Positions 27,901 to 36,999 of a stretch of 64,000 bases of DNA are shown one piece after another. The position numbers and the translations under genes were made by a program. The notes beneath the pieces were generated by a model. That model ran no database searches. It was not told the origin of the DNA and was given only the letters and a program-made list of their open reading frames with translations. This stretch comes from Allobacillus halotolerans (GTDB taxonomy: Bacteria > Bacillota > Bacilli > Bacillales > Alkalibacillaceae). Location of the stretch: the NCBI RefSeq assembly GCF_028743495.1, contig NZ_CP117968.1; one strand, 5' to 3'. Each line of letters starts with the position of its first letter. Positions within the stretch are counted from its first letter, which is position 1.

Positions 27901-28812
27901 TTGGAACACGATCATTCACATTCTGCGAATAAAAAGTCATTAATGTTCAGTTTCATTATTATAACTGTTTTCATGGTTGTTGAAGTCATCGGCGGCTTGA
28001 TCACCAATAGCTTGGCCTTGCTTGCCGATGCAGGCCATATGCTCAGTGACTCCATTTCATTGGGAGTCGCATTTTTGGCGTTTACATTAGGGGAACGATC
28101 GGCCAATTATGATAAAACATATGGCTACAAACGTTTTGAAATATTAGCGGCGGTATTCAATGGCGTCACGTTAGTTTTAATTGCTGGGTACATTTTTTAC
28201 GAGGCTTATCATCGATTCGTTAACCCACCGGAAGTTGCATCAACAGGTATGCTCTTAATTGCGACAATTGGTCTTGTCGTCAATTTGATTGTTGCCTGGA
28301 TTATGAAAAAAGGCGATACAGAAGAAAACTTGAATCTTCGAGCGGCGTTCTTACACGTTTTAGGAGACCTGTTAGGATCCGTCGGTGCCATTGTCGCAGC
28401 CTTACTAATTATGTTCTTCGGTTGGGGCTGGGCCGATCCATTAGCGAGTGTTCTTGTGTCCATACTGATTTTAATCAGTGGTTTTCGAGTGACGAAGGAA
28501 TCTTTTCATGTGCTGATGGAAGGAACGCCAAAGAATGTCGATATGGATGAAATTATTGAAACGATTGAAAATGTCGATGGTGTTCATTCTATTCATGATC
28601 TACACGTATGGAGTATTACAAGTGGTCAAAACGCTTTATCTTGCCACGCTGTAGTGGACCCCGACCTTCCAATTCGTGACTGTCAACTTATTTTGAAAAA
28701 AATTGAAACGGATTTAGAAGAAAAAGGAGTCGGTCATGTGACGGTGCAGCTCGAGAGTGAAGATCATGGACATGGAGATTCATTGGTTTGTCATCATGAT
28801 CAAAAGGCATAA
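27901..28812 (+). CDS. czcD: cation diffusion facilitator (zinc/cobalt exporter), CzcD type
   Basis: The 303-residue protein has a His-rich N-terminus (HDHSH), six membrane segments with the metal-site motifs HMLSD (segment II) and HVLGD (segment V), and a cytoplasmic ferredoxin-like domain (DLHVWSITSG). Another His-rich tail (HGHGD...CHHDQ) closes the protein. CDF proteins export Zn2+, Co2+ or Cd2+ in exchange for H+ or K+. The frame starts at TTG 27895, but AAGGAGGA at 27888-27894 places the start at TTG 27901. Confidence 0.92.
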   Translation: MEHDHSHSANKKSLMFSFIIITVFMVVEVIGGLITNSLALLADAGHMLSDSISLGVAFLAFTLGERSANYDKTYGYKRFEILAAVFNGVTLVLIAGYIFYEAYHRFVNPPEVASTGMLLIATIGLVVNLIVAWIMKKGDTEENLNLRAAFLHVLGDLLGSVGAIVAALLIMFFGWGWADPLASVLVSILILISGFRVTKESFHVLMEGTPKNVDMDEIIETIENVDGVHSIHDLHVWSITSGQNALSCHAVVDPDLPIRDCQLILKKIETDLEEKGVGHVTVQLESEDHGHGDSLVCHHDQKA

Positions 28813-28831
28813 ATAACAAACTTAGCCTCGC

Positions 28832-28915
28832 ATATGTCGGGCGGTTCGGCGTGTTTATCGGGCGGCTCGTCGCGTTTGTCGGACGGTTCACCACATTTAT
28901 CGGGCAGAGTTACGC
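28832..28915. repeat. 21-bp array, 4 units, same family as 1086-1862
   Basis: TCGG motifs at 28837, 28858, 28879 and 28900 are exactly 21 bp apart. The units (core GTCGGGCGGTTC) are the reverse complement of the 1086-1862 units, so the same family occurs in the opposite orientation 27 kb away. It lies between the convergent czcD-like and DsbA-family genes, just after the czcD stop. Confidence 0.9.
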
Positions 28916-28943
28916 CAGTCGCTAAGTATTTACGCTCATAAAT

Positions 28944-28980
28944 AAAAGCCCACAAAATCAACGTTTCGTGGGCTTTTCAG
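28944..28980. terminator. bidirectional terminator
   Basis: AAAAGCCCAC (28944-28953) pairs with GTGGGCTTTT (28968-28977). It serves the DsbA-family gene and possibly czcD. Confidence 0.85.
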
Positions 28981-28985
28981 TAACA

Positions 28986-29906
28986 TTATTTTATTTGAAT
29001 ATACTTTTCACCGAGCAGTTCATTTTCATCATATTGTTCCGAGTTCAGATGCTCATCGATAAAGCTTGCGATATTCGTTTGATCCACGTCATACATCACT
29101 TCAATTTCTTTAGAAAATAAAAGCTCTTCTTCAGCGAGTAGTTCCGTAAGCGTTGGTTGCTCTTTCGGCTCTAATTCATTTACGCCTAACACTTGTTTCA
29201 ATCCTTGAATATATGCATCCAATGGACGACCGCCGACAATCTTAATGCCTTTCTTCTCTTCATTAATCATTAAAATAGAAGGGAAGCCCATCGCACCAAG
29301 ATTTCTCGCTTGCTGGAAGTCTTCGTTCAACAATTTTTGTGCACTAGGCTCTTCCGCTTGTGTAACGATTTTTTCACCTTCGAGCCCCATGTCATCTACT
29401 ATTTTCACGAGTACTTCTTTATCAGAAATATTTCTGTTGAAAGCAAAAACAGCTTCCCGTGTACGACGTAAATAAGTGCTTGCAACATCATCTCCGTGCA
29501 TATTTTGAATGACTTTAAATACTCTTGATGCAGGGTATGATGATTGCACTGGATTGTCTTGCATGAGTGATCCGTCGATTGGCATCCGTGTTTGCTCACC
29601 GACTTCGCGCCAATGTTTTGTGACATCAGCAGGTCCGTAAATTCCGTTAGCTGGGTCAACAGGTCCGTCTCCCCATTTTTCCAGCAAACCACCCATCACC
29701 GTATGGAAACGGAAATAGTGACCGTACTGTTTTCTGAAACGTCGTAGTACTGGTTCAATTGCCCAGCAATGTGAACACATTGGGTCCGTAACATAATAAA
29801 CGTCGATTGTTTTTTGTGGTTGATTCAAATCAATTACCTCCATTTCTTCTTCATCGCCGACACCGCACACACCTGTATTTGGATCACATATTAAATTATT
29901 TTTCAT
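28986..29906 (-). CDS. DsbA-family protein, SpxH/YjbH-like
   Basis: The 306-residue protein has no signal peptide. A Cys-containing N-terminal tail (CDPNTGVCGV) is followed by a thioredoxin-like DsbA fold with active-site PMCSHCW near residues 43-49 and a cis-Pro region GFPSI near 203. Cytoplasmic DsbA-like proteins of this length include SpxH (YjbH), the adaptor that presents Spx to ClpXP. The CSHC motif and tail fit a SpxH-like protein, but a FrnE-type oxidoreductase is also possible. The start follows AGGAGGAG. Confidence 0.65.
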   Translation of the reverse strand: MKNNLICDPNTGVCGVGDEEEMEVIDLNQPQKTIDVYYVTDPMCSHCWAIEPVLRRFRKQYGHYFRFHTVMGGLLEKWGDGPVDPANGIYGPADVTKHWREVGEQTRMPIDGSLMQDNPVQSSYPASRVFKVIQNMHGDDVASTYLRRTREAVFAFNRNISDKEVLVKIVDDMGLEGEKIVTQAEEPSAQKLLNEDFQQARNLGAMGFPSILMINEEKKGIKIVGGRPLDAYIQGLKQVLGVNELEPKEQPTLTELLAEEELLFSKEIEVMYDVDQTNIASFIDEHLNSEQYDENELLGEKYIQIK

Positions 29907-30047
29907 TGAAACTCCTCCTCTTAAACATTCAATTTGCTTGTGATTCCATCATAGTCGATAATATAGAAGAGAAAAACCAGTAAAACATTGAATCTGTTGT
30001 ATATCCGACACATTTAAGAAAGTGTTGAAAATAATGAGGTGAAAATC

Positions 30048-30611
30048 ATGTCCGAAGCAAAAACAGACTTAAGAGTTTTGCGGACCCGAAAGCTTATTAT
30101 GGATTCGTTTATCAATCTTTCCGGACAAAAAGAATTTCGGGATATTACCGTGAAAGATATTACGGAAGAAGCGATGATCAACCGAGCGACCTTTTATTAT
30201 CATTTTGAAGACATACACGATCTGTTGGAAAAAGCATTATCCGAAGTTCTGTTAATCAATTTGAGTGCTGACCAATTCGACGGACGAACGCTTGACGAGC
30301 AATCAATAACCGATATGTTTTTAGCCATTACTGAATTCCAACAATCTCTTTCCAATCGATGTCATCGTGGGTATGAAGAGACGATCGCCCGTATCATTCG
30401 TGAACAGCTTGAAACAGTTATTTTTCAACTGTTGGCAAACGGACAAGAGGAGAAGGACTTCAAAGAGCAAGGATTAAAAATATTGTCTAATATGCTCGCC
30501 TGGGGATTGTACGGCGCGTCTGATCAGTGGAAAAAATACCATTTTGATGAAAAACCAGAGGGGTATATCCAATCTGTCATTCCTTATCTAGTCAAACTTG
30601 TAAAAGAATAA
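30048..30611 (+). CDS. TetR-family regulator
   Basis: The 187-residue protein has an N-terminal TetR helix-turn-helix (FRDITVKDITEEAMINRATFYYHFEDIHDLLE, about residues 28-60) and a helical C-terminal domain of the TetR_C type seen in Firmicutes regulators. The in-frame GTG at 30039 lies in the ribosome site ATGAGGTG, so ATG 30048 is chosen. No transporter is next to it on its strand, and the next gene is a frameshifted membrane protein, so the target is unknown. Confidence 0.83.
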   Translation: MSEAKTDLRVLRTRKLIMDSFINLSGQKEFRDITVKDITEEAMINRATFYYHFEDIHDLLEKALSEVLLINLSADQFDGRTLDEQSITDMFLAITEFQQSLSNRCHRGYEETIARIIREQLETVIFQLLANGQEEKDFKEQGLKILSNMLAWGLYGASDQWKKYHFDEKPEGYIQSVIPYLVKLVKE

Positions 30612-30715
30612 AACATCTTTAATACAATGAAGCCGTATTTAGAACAATAAAGGTTCTATGAATGTCGCGAAAATAGTGTATATTGTACGGCAATTATATT
30701 TGATGGGGGTGACAC

Positions 30716-31250
30716 ATGAACTTAATCGCCTGGACAATTGTAGCTTGTGAGGTTGGTTTTTGGATTTTTATTATTGCTGGATTAGTGATGAGGTATATCT
30801 TTAACCAAAAAAGAATAGGCATCCTCCTTTTAGCGATGACGCCAGTTGTTGATCTAATCTTAATTTTAGTGACTGGGATTGATATGTATCGAGGTGGAGA
30901 GCCGACTACTGCTGATGCGATTGCGCCTATTTATATTGCGGTCTCTATTATTTATGGAAAAAGCATCATTCAATGGGCTGACGAACGTTTTGCGTATTAT
31001 GTAAAACGAGAAGGGCCAAAACCGATCCCGTCGTGTTGGTATCGCATATGCGAAACATAGTATGAAAGGCTCGCTCCAACATATTTTGGCTTATATGATT
31101 GGGGGAGCAGTCCTGTTATTTATGATTTATTACATAGGAAATGACACAGATACCACCGTCCTAGAGAGTACGCTGAAGTTTTGGGGAATTATTGTTATTG
31201 TGGATAATGTGATTTCTCTAACATATTTTATATGGCCTCGTGAGAAATAA
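30716..31250 (+). pseudogene. YmcC-like integral membrane protein, split by a 1-base frameshift
   Basis: Two adjacent frames (30716-31060 and 31062-31250) are parts of one gene. Removing one C from the CCC at 31027-31029 joins the first frame, after its ATC codon, to the second frame, reading KPIRRVGIAYAKHSMKGS and then the ATG at 31062. The repaired protein would be 177 residues with about four membrane segments, matching my memory of YmcC-like Bacillus proteins in length and in the AYAKH motif. As given, the first product stops after 114 residues. It may be a recent mutation or a sequencing error. Function is unknown. The start has a GGGGGTG site. Confidence 0.8.
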
Positions 31251-31278
31251 ATCGTTTAACGAGAACATTCGAAAAGAT

Positions 31279-31304
31279 ACTCAGACTTAGTCTGAGTTTT
31301 TTTG
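31279..31304 (+). terminator. terminator
   Basis: ACTCAGAC (31279-31286) pairs with GTCTGAGT (31290-31297), then seven T. The terminator of the frameshifted gene is intact. Confidence 0.88.
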
Positions 31305-31406
31305 TGCACATAGAATAAATTGCGTGAAATGTCTAATTACTCTTACAATAAAACAATTTTCCAGCTACAATTAAGATAAATACGATAGCTAAATGGGGTA
31401 ATGCAA

Positions 31407-32537
31407 ATGATTTTGAATCACATTCGAGTATTAGATTTATCACGATTGTTGCCAGGTCCTTATTGTACGATGATGTTAGCGGATTTTGGGGCGGAAGTCA
31501 TTAAAATTGAGGACCCTAGCCGAGGAGATTATTTGCGGGATTTTGAACCAAAAGTAGATGAAAATAGCGCTGTCTTCCATTCACTGAACCGGAATAAAAA
31601 GAGTGTAGTACTAAATTTAAAAGATGAAGCGGATAAGCATTCTTTTCTGAATTTGGTCGAAACGGCTGATGTCATTGTTGAGTCTTTTCGTCCAGGTGTG
31701 ATGGAACGTCTTGGCTTGGACTATGAAACGTTAAAGTCTGTGAATCCAGGTCTTATTTATTGTGCTATTACGGGTTACGGGCAAAATGGCCCATTTCAAC
31801 AAGAACCAGGACATGATTTAAACTATTTGGGCTATGCTGGTTTACTGCAATTAATGGGAGATCAAGAGAGGAAACCAATCGTACCGTCGACCCAGATTGC
31901 AGATATCGGTGGAGGAGCCTATCCGGCAGTGGTTGGCATTTTACTATCGATTATCGAACGAGAGAAAACGGGGGAAGGTCAGTTTGTTGATATTTCCATG
32001 TTGGATGGCGTGGTTTCTTGGTTACATATGATGCTGCCAAACCATGTAGCGGGGGTTTCGCCAAAGCGTGGATCAGAATTGTTGAATGGCGGTTATGCAT
32101 GTTATCAGGTATATGAGACGAAGGATGGGAAGTATGTCGCCCTCGGTGCGGTTGAAGCGAAATTTTGGAAGGCGTTTTGTGAAGGAATCAATCGTGAACA
32201 TTTTGTTCCGTTACAACATGCCGCTCTTGATGTTCAAAATGAGATGATTGCTGAAATCGAAATGATTATGAAACAACAATCCCAGTCGGAATGGCTCAAA
32301 AACTTTGAACAGTTGGAGGCTTGTTTGACACCTGTTTATGCGTTCGATGAAATGCTAGAAAATCCTCAGTTACAAGAACGTGAGATGATTCAATCGAGTG
32401 AATCGGGGTTGAAGCAAATGATTGGAAATCCGATAAAATTATCAAATGCTAAAAGTCGTGCAACTGACCCGTCACCCAAACATGGTGAACATACGGAAGA
32501 AATCCTTGAAGAATTGGCGGATAAAAAGCAAGTTTAG
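31407..32537 (+). CDS. CaiB/BaiF-family (type III) CoA-transferase
   Basis: The 376-residue protein begins LNHIRVLDLSRLLPGPYCT and contains ADFGAEVIKIEDP, typical of family III CoA-transferases and alpha-methylacyl-CoA racemases. The catalytic Asp of the family lies in the DLNYLGYAGLL region near 148. The enzymes move CoA between carboxylic acids or epimerise methyl-branched acyl-CoA. Two close ATGs exist; the second (31407) has correct spacing from GGGG. The Asp-Leu-Asn-Tyr and YAGLL spacing recalls racemases. It stands alone, so the substrate cannot be inferred. Confidence 0.85.
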   Translation: MILNHIRVLDLSRLLPGPYCTMMLADFGAEVIKIEDPSRGDYLRDFEPKVDENSAVFHSLNRNKKSVVLNLKDEADKHSFLNLVETADVIVESFRPGVMERLGLDYETLKSVNPGLIYCAITGYGQNGPFQQEPGHDLNYLGYAGLLQLMGDQERKPIVPSTQIADIGGGAYPAVVGILLSIIEREKTGEGQFVDISMLDGVVSWLHMMLPNHVAGVSPKRGSELLNGGYACYQVYETKDGKYVALGAVEAKFWKAFCEGINREHFVPLQHAALDVQNEMIAEIEMIMKQQSQSEWLKNFEQLEACLTPVYAFDEMLENPQLQEREMIQSSESGLKQMIGNPIKLSNAKSRATDPSPKHGEHTEEILEELADKKQV

Positions 32538-32552
32538 TGGGGAGACGGCGTT

Positions 32553-32820
32553 CTATACCCTCGAGCGACCGTGCAAAGTTACCGGAAAGTCTTATAGTAG
32601 ACTTCTATACCCCTGAACGACGTGAAAAAAATACGGGAAAGTCCTATAGAAGGCTTCTATACCCCTGAACGACGTGAAAAAAATACGGGAAAGTCCTATA
32701 GGAGGGTTCTATACCCCCGAAAGGCCATAAAAAGTTACCGGAAAGTCCTATAGAAGCACTCTATACCCCTGAATGGTCATGATAACTTTTCGAAAAGTCT
32801 TATAGAAGTGCTCTCTATCC
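32553..32820. repeat. 52-bp tandem array, 5 units
   Basis: CTATAC starts at 32553, 32605, 32657, 32709 and 32761, exactly 52 bp apart; a sixth degenerate start is at 32815. Each unit holds CTATACCCCTGAA and ends (G/C)GGAAAGTCCTATAGAAG, so TTCTATA at one end faces TATAGAA at the other as an inverted repeat. Since 52 is not a multiple of 3 the array cannot encode a regular protein repeat. It begins 16 bases after the CoA-transferase stop. The 47741-48104 array is the same family in reverse. The remaining part of 32538-32921 holds no other feature I can name. Confidence 0.93.
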
Positions 32821-32921
32821 TTACCTCGAAGCTCATTGTTCATTAAACTGTTCTCTTTTCAATGATTTATTGAACATTTCTCATGTACAATAGAGACAGA
32901 TAAGAATAGAAGATAAGTTAG

Positions 32922-33335
32922 GTGATTACTATAATAGCTGTAAGGAAATTTATCTTTGCCGTACTCGGTTTACTTTCATTTGCTATGGGTGTCGTCGGTG
33001 TGATTATGCCGCTCATACCAGGGATTCCTTTTTTCTTATTTGCTTCCTATTGTTTCCTGAAAAGTTCAAAACGACTGGAGAAATGGTTTAAAGGAACAAC
33101 GTATTACGAAAATTACGTTGTCCGTTTTCGTGAAAATAAAGGAATGACGATGAAAGAAAAGGTGCGTATTAATATAGTGGCGGACTTTTTCATCATTATA
33201 TCTATTATTATTGTAGATATATGGGCAGTAAAACTAATTATTTTCACGTTAGGAATTATAAAGCATTACTATTTCATTAAAAAAATCCCTACGTTACCAC
33301 CTAATCAAGTAAGCGATGAAAGACAATCTTATTAA
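32922..33335 (+). CDS. DUF454 (YbaN) family membrane protein
   Basis: The protein of about 137 residues contains PLIPGIPFFLFASYCFLKSSKRLEKW, the DUF454/YbaN hallmark, with membrane segments near 8-30, 32-50 and 90-125. Function is unknown. The start is uncertain: the GTG at 32922 lies inside the only ribosome-site-like sequence (TTAGGTGA) and there is no ATG before residue 22. A rare ATA start at about 32931 is possible. Confidence 0.8.
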   Translation: MITIIAVRKFIFAVLGLLSFAMGVVGVIMPLIPGIPFFLFASYCFLKSSKRLEKWFKGTTYYENYVVRFRENKGMTMKEKVRINIVADFFIIISIIIVDIWAVKLIIFTLGIIKHYYFIKKIPTLPPNQVSDERQSY

Positions 33336-33458
33336 GGATTTTATATAAATTAGATGACAATCGGTGACCGAAAAATGGACAAGACTATTTTGAACAGAAA
33401 TCATTGTGCTATAATGTGCATGGAATCAAGTAAATAAACAAGCAACTAGGTGAATATT

Positions 33459-34625
33459 TTGACTACAAAACGTGTGTTACCGATCTTATTTTTAATCATG
33501 TTTCTCGTTATGCTCGGGTTTGGGATTATTATTCCCGTTCTTCCTTACTATGCGGAAGAAATAGGTGCATCAGCAACTGAACTCGGTTTGTTGATGGCCG
33601 TTTATTCATTCATGCAATTTGTCTTTGCACCGATGTGGGGGAGGGTGTCCGATCGAATTGGCCGGAAACCGGTGATCATGCTCGGTATTTTCGGGTTATC
33701 CCTATCGTTTTTTCTTCTCGCATTTGCGACACATTTATGGATGCTTTTCGTCGCAAGAGTTATTGGTGGATTTTTATCAGCCGCCAATATGCCGACAGTT
33801 ATGGCGTATGTAGCTGATGTGACTTCTGAAGAAGATCGTGGTAAAGGAATGGGCATCATCGGAGCGGCGACTGGGCTCGGGTTTATTTTTGGTCCTGCTG
33901 TCGGTGGGGTGTTTTCAAAAATAAGCCTTGAAGCTCCTTTTTACATAGCCGGAACGGTGTCGTTTTTAACGATGATTTTTGTTTTCTTTATTTTGAAGGA
34001 ATCTATACAACTTTCTGATCGAAAACAGCAGCCGAAAGAGAAAAGGACAAAAGCACTTGGACAAGCAATGAAAAGCCCGATGGCGATGTTGTACTTCTTA
34101 CAATTTTTTATCGCCGTGTCGTTATCGGGTCTTGAAGCGACATTTGCATACTTTGCCGCTGTAAAAGCTGGGTTAAATGCGGTGTCGATGGGTTACGTTT
34201 TCATGATTATGGGCCTTGCAAGTGCGACGGTCCAAGGTTCGATGGGAAAGCTGACAAAGAAATTTGGAGAAATAAAAATCATTCAAATGGGAATTGTTGT
34301 TTCTGCTTTAGGTATGGGCTTGATTTTGTTAACGCAAAACTTCCTTACCGCAGCCGTTTTCTTAACGATTTTCGGTGTCGGAAACGGAGTCATTCGACCG
34401 AGCGTATCGTCGTTACTGACGAAACAAGCCAAGTCAGGTTATGGTGAAGTGACTGGTTATTTATCTTCTTTCGGTTCGTTAGGAAGAATTATTGGTCCGG
34501 TCCTTGGTGGAGCATTATACATGGTTTGGATTGGCTTGCCATATGTATCAGGGATCGTTCTTTCTGCGATCGCATTTGGACTGTTCATGATTTATATCAA
34601 ACGGAATAAACTATCTATTGGATGA
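33459..34625 (+). CDS. major facilitator superfamily drug exporter
   Basis: The 388-residue protein has twelve membrane segments. The family A motif GRVSDRIGRKPV lies between segments 2 and 3, and GAATGLGFIFGPAVGG in segment 5 is the C motif of drug/H+ antiporters. It resembles Bacillus YfmO/NorA/Tet-type exporters. The frame opens at GTG 33450, but CTAGGTGA at 33445-33452 fits the TTG at 33459. A terminator follows. The drug spectrum cannot be inferred. Confidence 0.88.
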   Translation: MTTKRVLPILFLIMFLVMLGFGIIIPVLPYYAEEIGASATELGLLMAVYSFMQFVFAPMWGRVSDRIGRKPVIMLGIFGLSLSFFLLAFATHLWMLFVARVIGGFLSAANMPTVMAYVADVTSEEDRGKGMGIIGAATGLGFIFGPAVGGVFSKISLEAPFYIAGTVSFLTMIFVFFILKESIQLSDRKQQPKEKRTKALGQAMKSPMAMLYFLQFFIAVSLSGLEATFAYFAAVKAGLNAVSMGYVFMIMGLASATVQGSMGKLTKKFGEIKIIQMGIVVSALGMGLILLTQNFLTAAVFLTIFGVGNGVIRPSVSSLLTKQAKSGYGEVTGYLSSFGSLGRIIGPVLGGALYMVWIGLPYVSGIVLSAIAFGLFMIYIKRNKLSIG

Positions 34626-34657
34626 CAAACTCAGGGATCTTCACTGGGTTTGTTTTT
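34626..34657 (+). terminator. terminator of MFS gene
   Basis: CAAACTCAG (34626-34634) pairs with CTGGGTTTG (34644-34652, one G-U), then TTTTT. Confidence 0.82.
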
Positions 34658-34752
34658 CTATATGGATTTAAGTAGGTGATCTTTGACTTTCTGAGCATTT
34701 TTGTGGAGAAAAATGCGCTTGGTATGTTGAATTAAGTCAAATGAATGTGACG

Positions 34753-34889
34753 ATATGTGACCTTTTGGGCAATATATGAGCCATGATCTTCGTTATATGT
34801 GCCTATTACATATGGATATGGGACCAAGCGGGTGAGATATGCTCCCGGTCATCAGATATATGGACCCAAATTCAAAATATATACGACCA
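34753..34889. repeat. 21-bp array, 7 units, core ATATG-G-CC
   Basis: ATATG starts at 34753, 34774, 34795, 34816, 34837 and 34858, with ATATA at 34879: seven units in exact 21-bp phase. Only the first ten bases are conserved (ATATGNGNCC); the other eleven differ almost completely between units. The same core is found on the minus strand at 7990-8070. The array ends 56 bp before the next start codon and follows the MFS terminator. The stretch 34658-34752 shows nothing else. Confidence 0.9.
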
Positions 34890-34944
34890 ACAAAAAATAA
34901 CAATTCCATTTTTCGGGTATTGAGAAAGCAGAGGAGGAATAGAG

Positions 34945-36276
34945 ATGAAATATGTCATTATCGGTGGTGTGGCTGCAGGGATGAGTGCAGCGATGGAGAT
35001 TTATCGAACGGATGAAACAGCAGAAATTACCGTTCTTGAACGTGGTGAAGATTATTCTTACGGGCAATGTGGGTTGCCTTATGTCATTAATGATGTGATT
35101 CCTGAGCTGGAGGATGTCGTTGCACGGCGGGTTGAAACGTTTAGAGAGAAGTATGGAATGGATGCACGAATTTCCACAGAAGTCACGAATATTAATGTAA
35201 AAGATCAAATCGTTTATGGAATCGACCTGGAGACAGGAGATGGATTTCAAGTTTCCTACGACAAGCTGTTGATTACAACCGGAGCAGATCCTGTCAAACC
35301 GAAATGGGAAGGAATTGACTTGAAGGGTGTCCATACGTTGAAAACATTGACGGATACTGAAGAAATCATGCAAGACTTGGATGAAGGTGTGGAACATGTA
35401 ACAATAGTAGGTGGAGGCTATATCGGTCTGGAAATGGCTGAAAGCTTCAAAACATTAGGCAAAGAAGTGACATTGATTCAACGTGGAGAACAGGTTGCCC
35501 CGATTTTTGACTCGGATATGGCAGACCTCATCCATGAGGAAGCGAAACAAAAGGGAATTGACCTGAAACTTGGTGAATCCGTCACAGGATTTTCGGGGAA
35601 AGATCGAGTGGAAAGTGTGAAAACCGATCAGCATACTTATTCAACAGACTTCGTATTATTGGCGATCGGTGTCTTGGCCAACACCCAATTTTTACAGGGA
35701 ACCGGCATTCATTTAAATCCAAGGGGAGCTATTTTAGTGAACCCATATATGGAAACGTCACTGAAAAATATCTATGCAGCGGGAGATTGCGCGACGGATT
35801 TTCATCGGATAAAACAGAAGGATGACCATATTCCGCTTGGAACGACGGCCAATAAGCAAGGTCGAATCGCTGGCGCAAATATGGCAGGAAACCCACTTCA
35901 GTTCAAAGGAGTTCTTGGCACATCGATCATTAAATTCTTTGATTTAACTTTAGGTCGAGTCGGTTTATCTGAACGTGAAGCTGAACAGTTGAAATTCCCT
36001 TACGAAGTCCAAACATCAAAGGCAAATTCTCATGCTGGCTATTATCCTGGAGGGGAAACGCTTCATATGAAGTTAATTTACCATCGCGATTCGAAAAAAC
36101 TACTCGGTGGGCAAATTATCGGAAAGAAAGGCGTCGATAAACGCGTCGATGTTTTGGCGATGGCATTATATCACGACATGACCATTCACGAACTCGTTGA
36201 TGTCGACCTATCCTATGCGCCACCTTATAACGGAGTATGGGATCCGCTACAGCAAATGGGTAGAAAAGCTAAATAA
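34945..36276 (+). CDS. CoA-disulfide reductase-like flavoprotein
   Basis: The 443-residue protein has the FAD-binding start KYVIIGGVAAGMSAA, redox Cys in YSYGQCGLPY (near 43), an NAD-binding GGGYIGLEMAE near 156, an FAD site AAGDCATD near 278 and a C-terminal dimerisation domain. This single-Cys class includes CoA-disulfide reductases and NAD(P)H-dependent persulfide reductases. A link with the sulfur genes at 3.8-8 kb is possible in function, but no CstR-type operator was seen here. Alternative: NADH oxidase of the same fold. Confidence 0.85.
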   Translation: MKYVIIGGVAAGMSAAMEIYRTDETAEITVLERGEDYSYGQCGLPYVINDVIPELEDVVARRVETFREKYGMDARISTEVTNINVKDQIVYGIDLETGDGFQVSYDKLLITTGADPVKPKWEGIDLKGVHTLKTLTDTEEIMQDLDEGVEHVTIVGGGYIGLEMAESFKTLGKEVTLIQRGEQVAPIFDSDMADLIHEEAKQKGIDLKLGESVTGFSGKDRVESVKTDQHTYSTDFVLLAIGVLANTQFLQGTGIHLNPRGAILVNPYMETSLKNIYAAGDCATDFHRIKQKDDHIPLGTTANKQGRIAGANMAGNPLQFKGVLGTSIIKFFDLTLGRVGLSEREAEQLKFPYEVQTSKANSHAGYYPGGETLHMKLIYHRDSKKLLGGQIIGKKGVDKRVDVLAMALYHDMTIHELVDVDLSYAPPYNGVWDPLQQMGRKAK

Positions 36277-36292
36277 ATAAAGGAGTGGTAGT

Positions 36293-36943
36293 GTGAAAGT
36301 ACTTGTTGTCGGAGCAAACGGACAAATCGGTAAACATTTAGTTTCATTCATTCAAAAGTCAGATGACTTACAAGCAAAAGCGATGATTCGCAAAGAAGAG
36401 CAAGCATCTTATTTTAAGGAGTTAGGCGCAGATACAGCCATTGTTGATTTAGAAGGTGAAATCGATGACATAGCTGAAGCGGCTAAAGATGTTGATGCAG
36501 TTGTATTCACTGCAGGATCTGGACCGAAGACCGGAAAAGATAAGACGATTATGGTTGACTTGGATGGTGCGGTTAAAACCATTGAAGCGACGAAAAAAGC
36601 TGGGGTGAAGCGGTTTGTAATGGTCAGCTCATTTGACACAACACGAAAAGCGATTCAAGAAGCACCTGAATCATTCGCACCGTACGTTGCAGCGAAACAT
36701 TATGCAGATGAGTGGTTGAAAGACACTGACCTTGATTATACAATTGTTCATCCAGGCGGTCTCACAAACGATGAAGCGACGGGTAAAGTGACTGTCGGTA
36801 TGAGTGGAGAGCTTGGAAAGGTACCACGTGAAGACGTTGCACAAACAATTTTCGCTACGTTGAAAAATGATTCAACAATCGGAAAAGAGTTTCAAGTCAT
36901 TAGTGGAGAAACACCGGTGGAAGAAGCGGTGAAATCAGTTTAG
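36293..36943 (+). CDS. NAD(P)-binding protein, atypical SDR (YhfK/NmrA-like)
   Basis: The 216-residue protein starts KVLVVGANGQIGKHL, a Rossmann motif of atypical SDRs, followed by VVFTAGSGP and a MVSSF strand as in the YhfK/NmrA-like group. These bind NAD(P) and often have an unknown substrate. The GTG start follows AAGGAGTGG. It is 16 bp downstream of the flavoprotein, so the two are cotranscribed and may share a redox function. The terminator follows at once. Confidence 0.83.
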   Translation: MKVLVVGANGQIGKHLVSFIQKSDDLQAKAMIRKEEQASYFKELGADTAIVDLEGEIDDIAEAAKDVDAVVFTAGSGPKTGKDKTIMVDLDGAVKTIEATKKAGVKRFVMVSSFDTTRKAIQEAPESFAPYVAAKHYADEWLKDTDLDYTIVHPGGLTNDEATGKVTVGMSGELGKVPREDVAQTIFATLKNDSTIGKEFQVISGETPVEEAVKSV

Positions 36944-36948
36944 ATGGG

Positions 36949-36977
36949 AACGCTTGGACATTTGTCCAAGCGTTTTA
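36949..36977 (+). terminator. terminator
   Basis: AACGCTTGGACA (36949-36960) pairs with TGTCCAAGCGTT (36963-36974), then TT. Strong stem. Confidence 0.88.
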
Positions 36978-36999
36978 GTTTTTTGGATGAGCTGTCTGG

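Noticed and set aside
28688..28894. 68-codon minus-strand ORF over the end of czcD and the short array
   Set aside because: Antisense to a conserved CDS, and its N-terminal part is array sequence.
34852..35397. 181-codon minus-strand ORF over the flavoprotein gene
   Set aside because: Antisense shadow of a clearly coding, conserved gene.
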